This document shows positions 27,248 to 36,423 of a stretch of DNA of 64,000 nucleotides, in pieces (within the stretch, counting starts at the first letter, position 1; each line of letters opens with the position of its first letter). Position numbers and translations under genes: made by a program. This DNA comes from Candidatus Omnitrophota bacterium (GTDB lineage: Bacteria; Omnitrophota; Gorgyraeia; Aquiviventales; Aquiviventaceae): assembly GCA_016193195.1 (NCBI GenBank), contig JACPSQ010000086.1, positions 18,195 to 82,194 on the forward strand, read 5' to 3'. The notes beneath the pieces were generated by a model that was given only the letters and a program-made list of their open reading frames with translations, was not told the origin of the DNA and did no database searches.

Positions 27248-27854
27248 AGCGCGCGCCAGACTGGTGACCGCGGAGCATCGCGCCATTGCGGGGCGGTTTG
27301 GAAAGGAGTATTTCGACGGCGATCGCCTGAACGGCTATGGAGGGTATACGTATCATCCGCGCTTCTGGACGGAGACCGTGAAGCGCTTCCGCGACTACTA
27401 CAACCTCGCAGAGGACGCGGCGGTACTCGATGTCGGGTGCGCCAAGGGGTTTATGATGTACGACTTCAAACAGCTCATGCCGAAGATGGTGATTGCGGGG
27501 ATTGATATTTCGCAGTACGCCTACGATCACGCTATCGAGGATATGAAACCCTATATCCGTGTGGGGGATGCGACGAAGCTACCCTATCCAGATCGCTCAT
27601 TTGACCTCGTGATTTCGATTAATACCATCCATAATCTTCCACTTGAGGAATGCCGACAGGCCCTGCGAGAGATTCAACGGGTCTCCAGAGCCCATGCCTT
27701 CATTACCGTGGACGCCTGGAGAACGACAGAGGAACGAGAGCGCCTCACCCAGTGGATCTTGACGGCGAAGACCTATATGGCGGTCGAGGATTGGCAACGG
27801 CTCTTTGCTGGAGTCGGCTATACCGGTGATTACTACTGGTTTATCGCCGAGTGA
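27192..27854 (+). CDS. Class I SAM-dependent methyltransferase
   Basis: 220 residues. The ATG at 27192 has an AGGAGGA ribosome site at 27181-27187, which decides this start even though it lies inside the preceding gene. SAM motif I is LDVGCAKGF, followed by GIDIS and LVISINTIHNLP. The substrate is unknown; it precedes the second HldE-like gene. Confidence 0.75.
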   Translation: MGKEINLLDRYPRFKRPLEARARLVTAEHRAIAGRFGKEYFDGDRLNGYGGYTYHPRFWTETVKRFRDYYNLAEDAAVLDVGCAKGFMMYDFKQLMPKMVIAGIDISQYAYDHAIEDMKPYIRVGDATKLPYPDRSFDLVISINTIHNLPLEECRQALREIQRVSRAHAFITVDAWRTTEERERLTQWILTAKTYMAVEDWQRLFAGVGYTGDYYWFIAE

Positions 27855-27858
27855 CGCG

Positions 27859-29415
27859 ATGACCGTGCGTCCTGAAGAACGGGGTTATCAGAGGAAGATC
27901 AAGAGCCGGGAGGAGCTTCGCCAGATTATTGGTCCACGTCCACGTCCACGGAAGGTGATCATGTGTCATGGGACGTTTGATCTGGTCCATCCAGGCCACA
28001 TCCGCCATCTCATGTACGCCAAAAGCAAGGCAGACATCTTGATCACCAGCTTGACCTGTGATGCCCATATCGCGAAGGCCAATTTTCGCCCCTTTGTCCC
28101 ACAAGATTTACGGGCGATGAACCTCGCCGCGCTTGAAGTCGTCGATTACGTCATGGTGGATGAGAACCCCACCCCGATTGACACTATCGCCTTCTTGCAA
28201 CCCGATTTCTTCGCGAAAGGGTACGAGTACTCGAAAGATGGTCTCCATCCCAAGACTCGCGAAGAGCTCAAAGTGTTAGAGTCATACGGTGGAGAGCTCA
28301 TTTTTACGCCCGGTGACATCGTCTATTCTTCCTCACTCCTTCTTGAGTCCGGACCACCGAAACTCTCTGCAGAAAAACTGGTGACCCTGATGGAGTCAGA
28401 GGGGATTACGTTCGACGGTCTCCGTAAGGCGCTGGACGACTTTGACAGAATTCGAGTCCACGTGCTCGGCGACACCATTGTCGACTCGCATACGTACTGC
28501 AGTCTGATTGGCGCGACGGCAAAGACCCCGACCTTCAGTGTGAAATATGAACGAAAGGTTGATTTTGTCGGCGGAGCGGGTGTCGTCGCCAAGCATCTTC
28601 GGAAAACGGGGGCTGCGGTCACGCTGTCCACCGTGTTGGGCGAAGATCCCCTCAAAGATTTTGTCCTGAACGATCTCGCGACCAGCGGGGTCGAGTGTGG
28701 ACCATGTGTTGATCACACCAGACCGACCACACAAAAGAACGTATTTATCGCGGATGGGTACCGGATGCTAAAGGTGGATCGACTCGACAACCGTCCAATT
28801 TCTGACAAGACACTTGAACAGCTCTGCGATTCGCTGACGTCCTCACACGTCGATGCGGTGCTCTTCAGTGATTTTCGCCACGGGATCTTTAGCTCTCAAA
28901 CGATTCCTCATCTAACCTCGGCGATCCCAGGAGGCATATTCCGAGCAGCGGATAGTCAAGTCGCGAGTCGCTGGGGCAATATCCTGGAGTTTCAAGGATT
29001 CGATCTCATCACCCCCAATGAGCGGGAAGCGCGATTCGCCTTAGGAGATCAGGATTCTGTCATTCGCCCACTGGCCTACACCCTCTACATGAAAGCGAAG
29101 TGCAAGGTCCTCATGCTCAAACTGGGGGATCGGGGATTGGTGACGTACAGGGCGCCCAGCGAGGATGTTCGTTCCTTCTTCACGATTGATAGTTTTGCAG
29201 AGCGGGTGGTTGATCCAGTGGGAGCTGGCGATGCCCTCCTGGCGTATGCCACCCTGGCGCTGGTCGCCACGCAGTCCCCCGTGATTGCCTCAATCCTTGG
29301 GGCCATGGCTGCCGCGGTGGCTTGTGAGCACGAAGGGAATCTTCCCGTTTCCCTTGAGCAGATTCTTGAGAAACTCCAAGCCGTCGAACGCCAGGTTCGC
29401 TACGAGTACGTCTAG
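27859..29415 (+). CDS. HldE-like protein, inverted order: nucleotidyltransferase then PfkB kinase (copy 2)
   Basis: 518 residues with the same swapped order as the gene at 10830. A nucleotidyltransferase domain with HPGH (44-47) occupies about 30-165, then a PfkB kinase (FVGGAGVVAKHL, and GAGDALLAYATLA near the C-terminus). The two copies differ clearly in sequence (HIGH against HPGH, GAGDTF against GAGDAL), so they probably serve different sugars. Several stretches of this gene are near 50% GC, lower than many neighbours. A threefold CCACGT run gives PRPRPR at 26-31. It starts 4 nt after the methyltransferase gene. Confidence 0.8.
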   Translation: MTVRPEERGYQRKIKSREELRQIIGPRPRPRKVIMCHGTFDLVHPGHIRHLMYAKSKADILITSLTCDAHIAKANFRPFVPQDLRAMNLAALEVVDYVMVDENPTPIDTIAFLQPDFFAKGYEYSKDGLHPKTREELKVLESYGGELIFTPGDIVYSSSLLLESGPPKLSAEKLVTLMESEGITFDGLRKALDDFDRIRVHVLGDTIVDSHTYCSLIGATAKTPTFSVKYERKVDFVGGAGVVAKHLRKTGAAVTLSTVLGEDPLKDFVLNDLATSGVECGPCVDHTRPTTQKNVFIADGYRMLKVDRLDNRPISDKTLEQLCDSLTSSHVDAVLFSDFRHGIFSSQTIPHLTSAIPGGIFRAADSQVASRWGNILEFQGFDLITPNEREARFALGDQDSVIRPLAYTLYMKAKCKVLMLKLGDRGLVTYRAPSEDVRSFFTIDSFAERVVDPVGAGDALLAYATLALVATQSPVIASILGAMAAAVACEHEGNLPVSLEQILEKLQAVERQVRYEYV

Positions 29416-29416
29416 C

Positions 29417-30349
29417 ATGGCGATGAGAATCGTGGTTATCGGACTTGGCGTCCAAGGGCGCAAGCGCATGGCCGTCGCGAAGGATGAGGTCGTGGCGACC
29501 GTTGACCCTGTGGTTGAGGAGGCGACCTTCCACGCGATTGAAGAGGTGCCGCTGGACTCATTCGATGCGGCGCTGGTTTGCACACCTGATCACACCAAGG
29601 CGGGCCTCTTGCGGTATCTCCTGTCCCATCGCAAGCATGTCCTGGTCGAGAAGCCGTTGGTGTCCGCTGACGTCGAGACGTTGCGGGAGTTCGAGACACT
29701 GGCACGCGAGAGCTACGTGGCCTGCTACACGGCCTACAACCATCGGTTTGAGCCGCATATCGTGCGGATGAAGGCGCTTCTCGATGCCGGGACGCTTGGG
29801 CCGCTCTATCTCGTGCGAGGCTTCTACGGCAACGGGACGGCGCGCGATGTCCGGAGCTCCCTCTGGCGAGACCAAGGGCGCGGGGTGTTGTCGGATCTCG
29901 GCTCGCATCTGTTGGACATTGGCTTGTTTCTGTTCGGTGAGATCGATGGCAAGTTTGAGTTATGGAGCGCGAATCGGTTTGAGAATGAGGCCTTTGATCA
30001 CGTGCTGTTTGGGGTGACCGGCAGGCCGGTGATGGAGTGGGAGGGAACATTCGTTGCCTGGCGCAATACGTTTACGCTCGATGTGTTCGGCGAACGGGGC
30101 AGTGCGCATATCCATGGGCTCTGCAAGTGGGGCCCAAGCCGCTTCATCCTTCGGCATCGAGTCTTGCCCAGCGGGCGACCCTCAGAACACGTGGACACGT
30201 TGGAGCAAGCCGATCCCACCTGGGCCTTGGAATATGCCTATTTCAAGCAATTGTGCCGAAGCGGAGGGACCAACCTGGAGAACGATATCTGGATTGCGGC
30301 GGTGTTGCACGGACTGGATCGTGCGATCGGACACGAGGTGCCGGCATGA
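29417..30349 (+). CDS. Gfo/Idh/MocA-family oxidoreductase
   Basis: 310 residues with an N-terminal NAD-binding GLGVQG motif and the EKPL motif whose lysine is catalytic in the family. A DLGSHLLDI stretch holds the usual His in the active site. It may oxidise or reduce a ring hydroxyl of a sugar nucleotide. Its partner is probably the UDP-glucose-dehydrogenase homologue that overlaps its stop codon. Confidence 0.8.
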   Translation: MAMRIVVIGLGVQGRKRMAVAKDEVVATVDPVVEEATFHAIEEVPLDSFDAALVCTPDHTKAGLLRYLLSHRKHVLVEKPLVSADVETLREFETLARESYVACYTAYNHRFEPHIVRMKALLDAGTLGPLYLVRGFYGNGTARDVRSSLWRDQGRGVLSDLGSHLLDIGLFLFGEIDGKFELWSANRFENEAFDHVLFGVTGRPVMEWEGTFVAWRNTFTLDVFGERGSAHIHGLCKWGPSRFILRHRVLPSGRPSEHVDTLEQADPTWALEYAYFKQLCRSGGTNLENDIWIAAVLHGLDRAIGHEVPA

Positions 30350-31647
30350 TCGGATTTGCCGGGCTCTCGCACCTGGGGATTGTTTCCAGCATCGTCGCCG
30401 CCTCAAAAGGCCATGACGTCGTCGCCTTTGATCCTGACGTCACGCGATGTGAAGCGCTTCGGCGAGGGCAGTTGCCGGTGGTGGAGCCTGGTCTCCAGGA
30501 GTTGCTGGCATCCGCCCGACCACGGATTCGGTTTACCAGCGATCCTCAAGCCCTTGCCGCATGCGCCGTGGTGATCTGTGCGGAGGATGTGCCCACGAGC
30601 GTGGACAACACAAGCGAGTTTGGGCCCATCAACCGGCTGTTAGATACCGTCGAACAACAAGCCGCTCCAGGAATGAGCGTGGTCGTGCTGAGCCAGGTGC
30701 CGCCTGGATTCACCAGACAGTTGGCACGGAGATGGGCTGATCGGCGTCTGGAGGTGTTCTATCAGGCCGAGACCTTGATTTTCGGTCAGGCTGTGGAGCG
30801 GGCGCTCTCTCCGGAGCGGATGATTGTCGGCTGCGCAAGACCGCAACAGGCGCTTCCGGAGGCGTATGCGAACCTGCTGGCCAGTTTCAGCTGCCCGATT
30901 CTGCCGATGCGCTATGAAAGCGCTGAACTGGCCAAGATTGCCATCAACATGTTTCTCGTCTCGTCGGTCTCGACTACGAACATACTGGCGGAGTTGTGCG
31001 AGGCGATTGGGGCGGATTGGTCGGAGATCATCCCCGCGCTGCGATTGGATGCGCGCATCGGGCCGCGGGCCTATGTCACTCCGGGGCTTGGTCTGTCGGG
31101 AGGCAATCTCGAACGGGACCTCTCGACTTTCAGTCGCTTGGCTCAGGCGGCCGGAACAGATGCCCGGATGGTCGAGGCCTGGTTGGTCAATAGCGCGCAC
31201 CGACAGGGCTGGGTGTTGACGACGCTCGCCCGCGAGGTCTTGTCCTGTCAGACGGATCCCATGATTGCGGTCTGGGGCCTGGCCTATAAACCGCATACCC
31301 ACTCCACGAAAAACTCCCCGGCACTGGCGTTGTTGGAAACCTTATCCGGCTCCGGCATCCGGGTGCAGGCCTACGATCCGGCCATCCGGCTCACGCGTCC
31401 AGACTGGCCTCGGTTCACCCAGGTGTCCACGCCGCTGGAGGCATGTGGGGAAGCGGACGCCTTGGCGATTCTGACGTCTTGGCCGGAGTTTGCATCGGTG
31501 GATCTGACACGCGTCGCTCGGATCATGAGAGGCCGTCTGGTCATTGATCCATTGGGGATGCTGGACCCGGCAGGCTGTCAGGAGACCGGCCTGCGGCAGC
31601 GGCGCCTGGGAGTGCCGACATTGACGGAGGACCCCGTCCTATGCTGA
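30346..31647 (+). CDS. UDP-glucose/GDP-mannose dehydrogenase homologue lacking the catalytic Cys
   Basis: 433 residues covering all three UGD domains. The glutamate loop is present (AETLIFG, E142), as are the active-site lysine and Asn (AKIAINMFL, K197 and N201). At the motif normally G-x-G-G-x-C-x-P-K-D this protein reads GLSGGNLERD (249-258), so N254 replaces the nucleophilic cysteine and R257 the lysine. The NAD loop is also altered (GFAGLSHLG). Standard two-step oxidation to a uronic acid needs that cysteine, so I infer a changed reaction (single oxidation, or a binding role). Confidence 0.75.
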   Translation: MIGFAGLSHLGIVSSIVAASKGHDVVAFDPDVTRCEALRRGQLPVVEPGLQELLASARPRIRFTSDPQALAACAVVICAEDVPTSVDNTSEFGPINRLLDTVEQQAAPGMSVVVLSQVPPGFTRQLARRWADRRLEVFYQAETLIFGQAVERALSPERMIVGCARPQQALPEAYANLLASFSCPILPMRYESAELAKIAINMFLVSSVSTTNILAELCEAIGADWSEIIPALRLDARIGPRAYVTPGLGLSGGNLERDLSTFSRLAQAAGTDARMVEAWLVNSAHRQGWVLTTLAREVLSCQTDPMIAVWGLAYKPHTHSTKNSPALALLETLSGSGIRVQAYDPAIRLTRPDWPRFTQVSTPLEACGEADALAILTSWPEFASVDLTRVARIMRGRLVIDPLGMLDPAGCQETGLRQRRLGVPTLTEDPVLC

Positions 31648-32558
31648 CCCACGCGTCGGAGGCGCCAAGCAGGCCGCGTCGAGTCGTGGTGCTTGGGGCG
31701 TCAGGGTTCGTCGGGGCGGACCTGATCGAGCATTTGCGAGGGCATGAGGTGCCGACACTGCCGCTGTCTTCCGCTGACGTGGATCTTCGCCAGGCTGAAT
31801 CGGTGGAGCGGTTGGTACAGCTCGTCGACGAGGGGGACAGCCTCGTCATCGTGTCAGCCCTGACGCCTGACAAAGGCAAGGATGTCAAGACCTTCATGGC
31901 CAATCTGACCATGGGAGCCCATGTGAGCGCGTTCCTCAGTCGCGTCCGGCTGGCCCAGGTGGTCTATGTCAGCTCCGACAGCGTGTATGATGATCAGGCC
32001 TCGCTCATCGACGAGACCACGCGGTGTGCTCCACAGACCTTCCACGGCCTCATGCATCTGGCTCGAGAGCGCATGGTGACTTCGGCCCTCCAGCCGTTGA
32101 AGACGCCGTTGCTGATTATCCGCCCATCCCTGTTGTATGGGGCCCGTGATTCCCACAACGGCTACGGGCCGAATCGATTTCTGCGCTCAGCCAGGGAAGA
32201 GGCGCGCATTGAGCTGTTTGGCCAGGGTGAGGAAACGCGCGACCACGTCTATATCAAGGACTTGAGCCGATTGATCGGCCTCGGGTTGCTGCATGGGAGC
32301 CAGGGCGTGCTCAATGTCGCGACTGGACAGTCTGTGTCCTTCCGGAAAGTGGCTGAGCTGGTGGCCTCCATGGCTGACCACCCGGTTTGGATCGAGTGCC
32401 GACCACGGACAGGCCCGATCAGCCATCGGCATTTTGATATCAAGACCCTCCTCAGCCGATTTCCGACGTTCCGCCTGACCCCGTTGCAGGAAGGCCTGGC
32501 CGACACGCTGCGGCAGATGAAGGCTTCTGCTGAAAAAACCATGCCGATCGCGGTCTGA
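31641..32558 (+). CDS. NAD-dependent epimerase/reductase (extended SDR)
   Basis: 305 residues with GASGFVGADL near the N-terminus and YVSSDSVYD as the active-site serine region. The usual YxxxK is not obvious: the equivalent stretch reads FHGLMHLARE, so the catalytic tyrosine may be lost. It overlaps the preceding gene by 7 nt and sits directly before the second split transketolase. Confidence 0.65.
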   Translation: MLTHASEAPSRPRRVVVLGASGFVGADLIEHLRGHEVPTLPLSSADVDLRQAESVERLVQLVDEGDSLVIVSALTPDKGKDVKTFMANLTMGAHVSAFLSRVRLAQVVYVSSDSVYDDQASLIDETTRCAPQTFHGLMHLARERMVTSALQPLKTPLLIIRPSLLYGARDSHNGYGPNRFLRSAREEARIELFGQGEETRDHVYIKDLSRLIGLGLLHGSQGVLNVATGQSVSFRKVAELVASMADHPVWIECRPRTGPISHRHFDIKTLLSRFPTFRLTPLQEGLADTLRQMKASAEKTMPIAV

Positions 32559-32561
32559 ACG

Positions 32562-33416
32562 ATGAGCACGACGCCACCAGAAGTTATGGCCGTTCCCCAG
32601 GCCGCCAGACGATTCGATGTGGAGGACTCGAAGCACCGGTGTGTTCGGTTCCGGAAACGCATCCTTGAAATCTCCCAGACCGTGACGGCATTGCACATCG
32701 GCGGGTCGTTTTCCTGCTTGGAGATGCTCGACACGATCTATTTCGGCCTGATGCGTCGAGACGGCCCCTCGCCTGATACGTTCATCCTGTCCAAGGGGCA
32801 TGGATCGATGGCGCAGTATGTGGTGTTGGAAGAGCTCGGGATCCTCTCGCGAGCAGACCTGGCGTTGTACTCTAAACCCGGCGGACGGATCGCCACCCAT
32901 CCTGACTATGGGACCCCGGGGATCGAAGCCTCGACCGGCTCACTTGGCCATGGCCTCGGGATGGCGCTCGGGATGGCCTTGGCGGATAAGGTCGCCGGCA
33001 TCGACCGTCATGTGTACGTGGTGATGAGCGATGGGGAAATGCAAGAAGGGTCAGTCTGGGAAGCCATGATGCTGGCGCCATCGCTGAAGCTCACCAACCT
33101 CATCGCCTTTCTCGATCTCAATGATTTTCAGTCTCTCGGCCAGACGAGCAAGATCCTTCCCAACTTTTATCCCGTGCGCGACAAGGTGACCGCCTTTGGG
33201 TGGGAGGCGGCTGAGGTGAATGGGCATGATGCCCAGGCGGTCTATCAGGCTGTCCAAGCTCGGAAAGGGTCGGTGCCCTTTCTGCTGATTGGACGAACCG
33301 TCAAGGGCAAGGGCGTCAGTTACATGGAACACGTTCCCATGTGGCACTACCGCTCTCCCTCGCCTGAGGAATATCAGCGGGCCCTGCAGGAATTGGATGG
33401 TGGTGAACTACGATGA
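32562..33416 (+). CDS. Split transketolase, N-terminal (TPP-binding) subunit, copy 2
   Basis: 284 residues with SKGHG (77-81), GSLGHG (126-131) and the TPP motif in the form SDGEMQEGS (156-164) through N187. A 30-residue N-terminal extension is longer than in copy 1. As with copy 1, it is preceded by an SDR gene and coupled to its C-terminal partner (4-nt overlap). Confidence 0.85.
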   Translation: MSTTPPEVMAVPQAARRFDVEDSKHRCVRFRKRILEISQTVTALHIGGSFSCLEMLDTIYFGLMRRDGPSPDTFILSKGHGSMAQYVVLEELGILSRADLALYSKPGGRIATHPDYGTPGIEASTGSLGHGLGMALGMALADKVAGIDRHVYVVMSDGEMQEGSVWEAMMLAPSLKLTNLIAFLDLNDFQSLGQTSKILPNFYPVRDKVTAFGWEAAEVNGHDAQAVYQAVQARKGSVPFLLIGRTVKGKGVSYMEHVPMWHYRSPSPEEYQRALQELDGGELR

Positions 33417-34327
33417 GGGACGCGTTTGCGCGGGCGCTCTATCAGTTCGCCAAGCAGGATCCGAGGATCTTCATCATCGTCGCGGACATCTCTCCGGCCG
33501 GGAGCATGGCCCAGTTTCGGACGGAATTTCCAGAGCGCTTCGTCAACGTGGGCGTGGCGGAACAAAGCATGATCGGGATGTGCGCCGGACTGGCCATGCG
33601 GGGATGCCGCCCGTTTGCCTACACGATCGCGACGTTTTCCATCTATCGGCCGTTCGAGTATGTGAGGGATGACCTCTGCTACCAGAACCTTCCGGTGACG
33701 GTGGTGGGCATCGGCGGCGGGGTGGCCTATTCGACGCTTGGGGGGACTCACCATGCGCAGGAAGACATTGCCATGATGTCGGCGTTGCCCAATATGTCGA
33801 TCGTGGCCCCGTGCGATCCTCGAGAGACCGAAGCCGCTGTCGGGGCATGTGTTCGCCACGGTGGGCCGGTCTACCTGCGGTTGGGCAAGGCCGGTGAGCC
33901 CGACCTGACGGCCAACGCCCTGGAGCCATTTCAATTCGGGAAACTTCGTCTCCTGAAGGAAGGGTCGGACGTCTGCCTCCTATCCTATGGGCCCATGACG
34001 GCTCTGGCGTTTGAGGTGGCTGCTCGCCTTGAAGCTGAGGGGTGTTCGGTTGCGGTGATGACCTGCCCCACACTCAAGCCGTTAGATACGGAGGGCCTCG
34101 TGCGGGTGCTGCGCCGATTCCACACTGTCGTCGTGGTCGAAGAGCATTCTGAACGCGGCGGCCTGGCTGTCCAAGTGAAGGCGCTGGCATGGGAGTCTGG
34201 GGCGAGCTGTCGCCTGGAGACCTTCAGCTTGAAGGATGCCTTCATCCATTTCTTCGGGACTCAACGCCAGATGTGGGGGGAGCATGGCCTCACCGCGGAT
34301 GCCATTTACACAAGGATTCGGGCATGA
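33413..34327 (+). CDS. Split transketolase, C-terminal subunit, copy 2
   Basis: 304 residues. The essential glutamate is E50 in VGVAEQSMIGMCAGLA, and GGVAYSTLGGTHHAQEDIA lies where transketolases bind the substrate phosphate. The C-terminal domain contains TLKPLD and VEEHSERGGL. Complete and apparently functional with its partner. Confidence 0.85.
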   Translation: MRDAFARALYQFAKQDPRIFIIVADISPAGSMAQFRTEFPERFVNVGVAEQSMIGMCAGLAMRGCRPFAYTIATFSIYRPFEYVRDDLCYQNLPVTVVGIGGGVAYSTLGGTHHAQEDIAMMSALPNMSIVAPCDPRETEAAVGACVRHGGPVYLRLGKAGEPDLTANALEPFQFGKLRLLKEGSDVCLLSYGPMTALAFEVAARLEAEGCSVAVMTCPTLKPLDTEGLVRVLRRFHTVVVVEEHSERGGLAVQVKALAWESGASCRLETFSLKDAFIHFFGTQRQMWGEHGLTADAIYTRIRA

Positions 34328-35292
34328 GGATGCCAGCGGAGCCAGTCATGCTGACACCTGAGCGCACTGGTCACGTCAACCGTCAGTTGCCGCAGGTCGC
34401 GGGTAACACCGCGGACTCGTCGATGGCGGCTCAGAACCTGATCCTCGTGGGCAAGCGCAGCTATATTGGGGGATATTTGGCGCGGTTCGCTGAAGCGAGG
34501 GGGGCGCGAGTGACCGCCCTGTCGTCTGACGATTGCAACTTTCTGCAGTGGCACGAGGTCGAACGGTTCTTCCGTTCCTTGGCAGAGGACCCCTACACGA
34601 TCGTCTTTTTAGCGGTGGTGAACAAGCCCATCGCGACATCATACCAGTCCTTTCTCGAGAACACGCGGATCGTCAAACATCTCATCGATGGCCACACGCT
34701 CGCGCCTGTGAACGCCATCGTGTATTTCAGCTCCATGGACGTGTATGGGAGGCATCCTCGGCTTCCGATCACCGAGGAATCGCCTCTGGAGCCTGATACA
34801 TGGTATGCGCTGGCGAGACAGGTCTCGGAGTGGATGCTGCACTCTTCTGGGGAAGTCCGCTGCCCGGTCACGATCATCCGTGTCACCGCCGCCTATGGTC
34901 CTGCCCCCAATGACCCCAGCGTCATTGGCCGGATGGTGAGAGGCATCCAGGAGCAGGGGCAGGTGGTCATTCACGGATCCGGGACAACACGACGGGATTA
35001 CGTCTATGTTGGGGATCTCTGTCGGCTGGTCGAGGCGGCCATCCCGTTGCGGTACAACGGCGTCTTGAATACCGCCACAGGCACATGTCGGAGCATCAAC
35101 GAAATTGCCCAGATGGTCGGACGGGTCTTGGAACGGCCGTTTGAGATCGTGCATGAGGCGGTCAATCCGGCCCGGGAATTTGACGCGGTCTTTGATATCA
35201 CGAAATTGCGAACGCTCTTACCGTCGTTCCAATTCAGCGAGATGGAGGTCGGAGTGCGCAGTTATCTCACAGAAGGTGGACGTATACGATGA
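34324..35292 (+). CDS. NAD-dependent sugar epimerase/reductase (extended SDR)
   Basis: 322 residues from the ATGA overlap at 34324; homology begins only at about residue 38 (LILVGKRSYIGGYLA, a variant glycine motif). SSMDVYG and a catalytic YALAR in place of YxxxK are seen, so the lysine is replaced by arginine, which is unusual for the family. RRDYVYVGDL is conserved. It probably acts on the product of the split transketolase immediately upstream. Confidence 0.65.
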   Translation: MRMPAEPVMLTPERTGHVNRQLPQVAGNTADSSMAAQNLILVGKRSYIGGYLARFAEARGARVTALSSDDCNFLQWHEVERFFRSLAEDPYTIVFLAVVNKPIATSYQSFLENTRIVKHLIDGHTLAPVNAIVYFSSMDVYGRHPRLPITEESPLEPDTWYALARQVSEWMLHSSGEVRCPVTIIRVTAAYGPAPNDPSVIGRMVRGIQEQGQVVIHGSGTTRRDYVYVGDLCRLVEAAIPLRYNGVLNTATGTCRSINEIAQMVGRVLERPFEIVHEAVNPAREFDAVFDITKLRTLLPSFQFSEMEVGVRSYLTEGGRIR

Positions 35293-36413
35293 CGACCGTT
35301 CTCGTCATCGGCGGGGGATTCGCCGGCTGCTGCGCGGCACACCTGTTGTCGAAGAAGGGATGGAAGGTCACGTTGGCCGAGACGGCTCCGTTTCTTGGCG
35401 GCGGCTGCAAGACCTTTTTCTACGGCGGCCACCCCTACACCTATGGCCCGCGTCACTTCTTGACACAGGATGAGCGGCTCTTCGATTTCCTCAACCAGTA
35501 CGTGCCGATGCGCCGCATTCCGGGTCATGAGTTTTTGACCTACGTCGAGCGGGACCCTGGATTTTATCACTTCCCGATTCATCGAGATGACGTCGCGCTC
35601 ATGCCGGACGCTCAACAGGTCGAGCAAGAGCTGGGCCAGCTCAACGGGGTAGAGGGCGCCCACAACCTGGAGGAATACTGGATTCGCTCGGTCGGCCCCA
35701 CCCTCTACAGCAAGTTTATCGACGGCTATTCCCGCAAGATGTGGCAGATCTCGTCGAACACCGAGATCGACGACTTTGCCTTTTCGCCCAAGGGGGTGGC
35801 GTTGAAGACCGGGCCGACCAAGGCAGCCTGGACCGAAGCCGTCTCCGCCTATCCGCTGAAGATCAACGGCTATGACGACTATTTCGACATCGCCACCCGC
35901 GATACCACGGTGTACTTGCGCACCAAAATCGAGGCCTACGACATTGCGCATTCGCGCGTGAAGATCAACGGGGAATGGCACACCTACGATGTCATTGTGA
36001 GCACGACATCGCCTGAAGTCCTCTTGAACGGCGTCTTCGGGCCGTTGCGCTGGATCGGCCGCGACTTTTTGAAGATCGTGCTGCCGATCGAGCATGCCTT
36101 TCCGGAGCACGTGTACTTTCTGTACTACGCGAATCAGGAGCCGTTTACGAGAATCGTCGAATACAAAAAATTCTACCAGTACCAGGCGCCGACCACGTTG
36201 TTGGGGCTTGAAATCCCGTCCTTCAGCAATAAGCTCTATCCCTACCCAGTCAAGAAAGACCAAGCGATCGCGCAGCGATACTTGGACGCGTTGCCGGAGA
36301 ACGTCTTCTCGATTGGACGGGCCGGATCGTACCGCTACATCGATGTCGATGACATCATCGCCCAATGCTTCGAGATGGCAGCCAAGCTGGATATCCCCGT
36401 TCCGCAGGTGTGA
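35289..36413 (+). CDS. glf: UDP-galactopyranose mutase family flavoprotein
   Basis: 374 residues. The FAD-binding GGGFAGCCAA (8-17) and ETAPFLGGGC open the protein, and FPI, VEYKKF and GRAGSYRYIDVDD occur in the expected order for Glf. UDP-galactopyranose mutase interconverts UDP-Galp and UDP-Galf in the cytosol through a flavin adduct. The family members nearest in feel act in surface polysaccharide clusters, and the substrate could be another pyranose here. It overlaps the SDR gene by 4 nt. Confidence 0.75.
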   Translation: MTTVLVIGGGFAGCCAAHLLSKKGWKVTLAETAPFLGGGCKTFFYGGHPYTYGPRHFLTQDERLFDFLNQYVPMRRIPGHEFLTYVERDPGFYHFPIHRDDVALMPDAQQVEQELGQLNGVEGAHNLEEYWIRSVGPTLYSKFIDGYSRKMWQISSNTEIDDFAFSPKGVALKTGPTKAAWTEAVSAYPLKINGYDDYFDIATRDTTVYLRTKIEAYDIAHSRVKINGEWHTYDVIVSTTSPEVLLNGVFGPLRWIGRDFLKIVLPIEHAFPEHVYFLYYANQEPFTRIVEYKKFYQYQAPTTLLGLEIPSFSNKLYPYPVKKDQAIAQRYLDALPENVFSIGRAGSYRYIDVDDIIAQCFEMAAKLDIPVPQV

Positions 36414-36423
36414 AAGGAGACCC

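Noticed and set aside
27931..27951. Threefold CCACGT run in the second HldE-like gene as a regulatory repeat
   Set aside because: In frame and coding for PRPRPR in a linker; too short to be more than a local slippage product.
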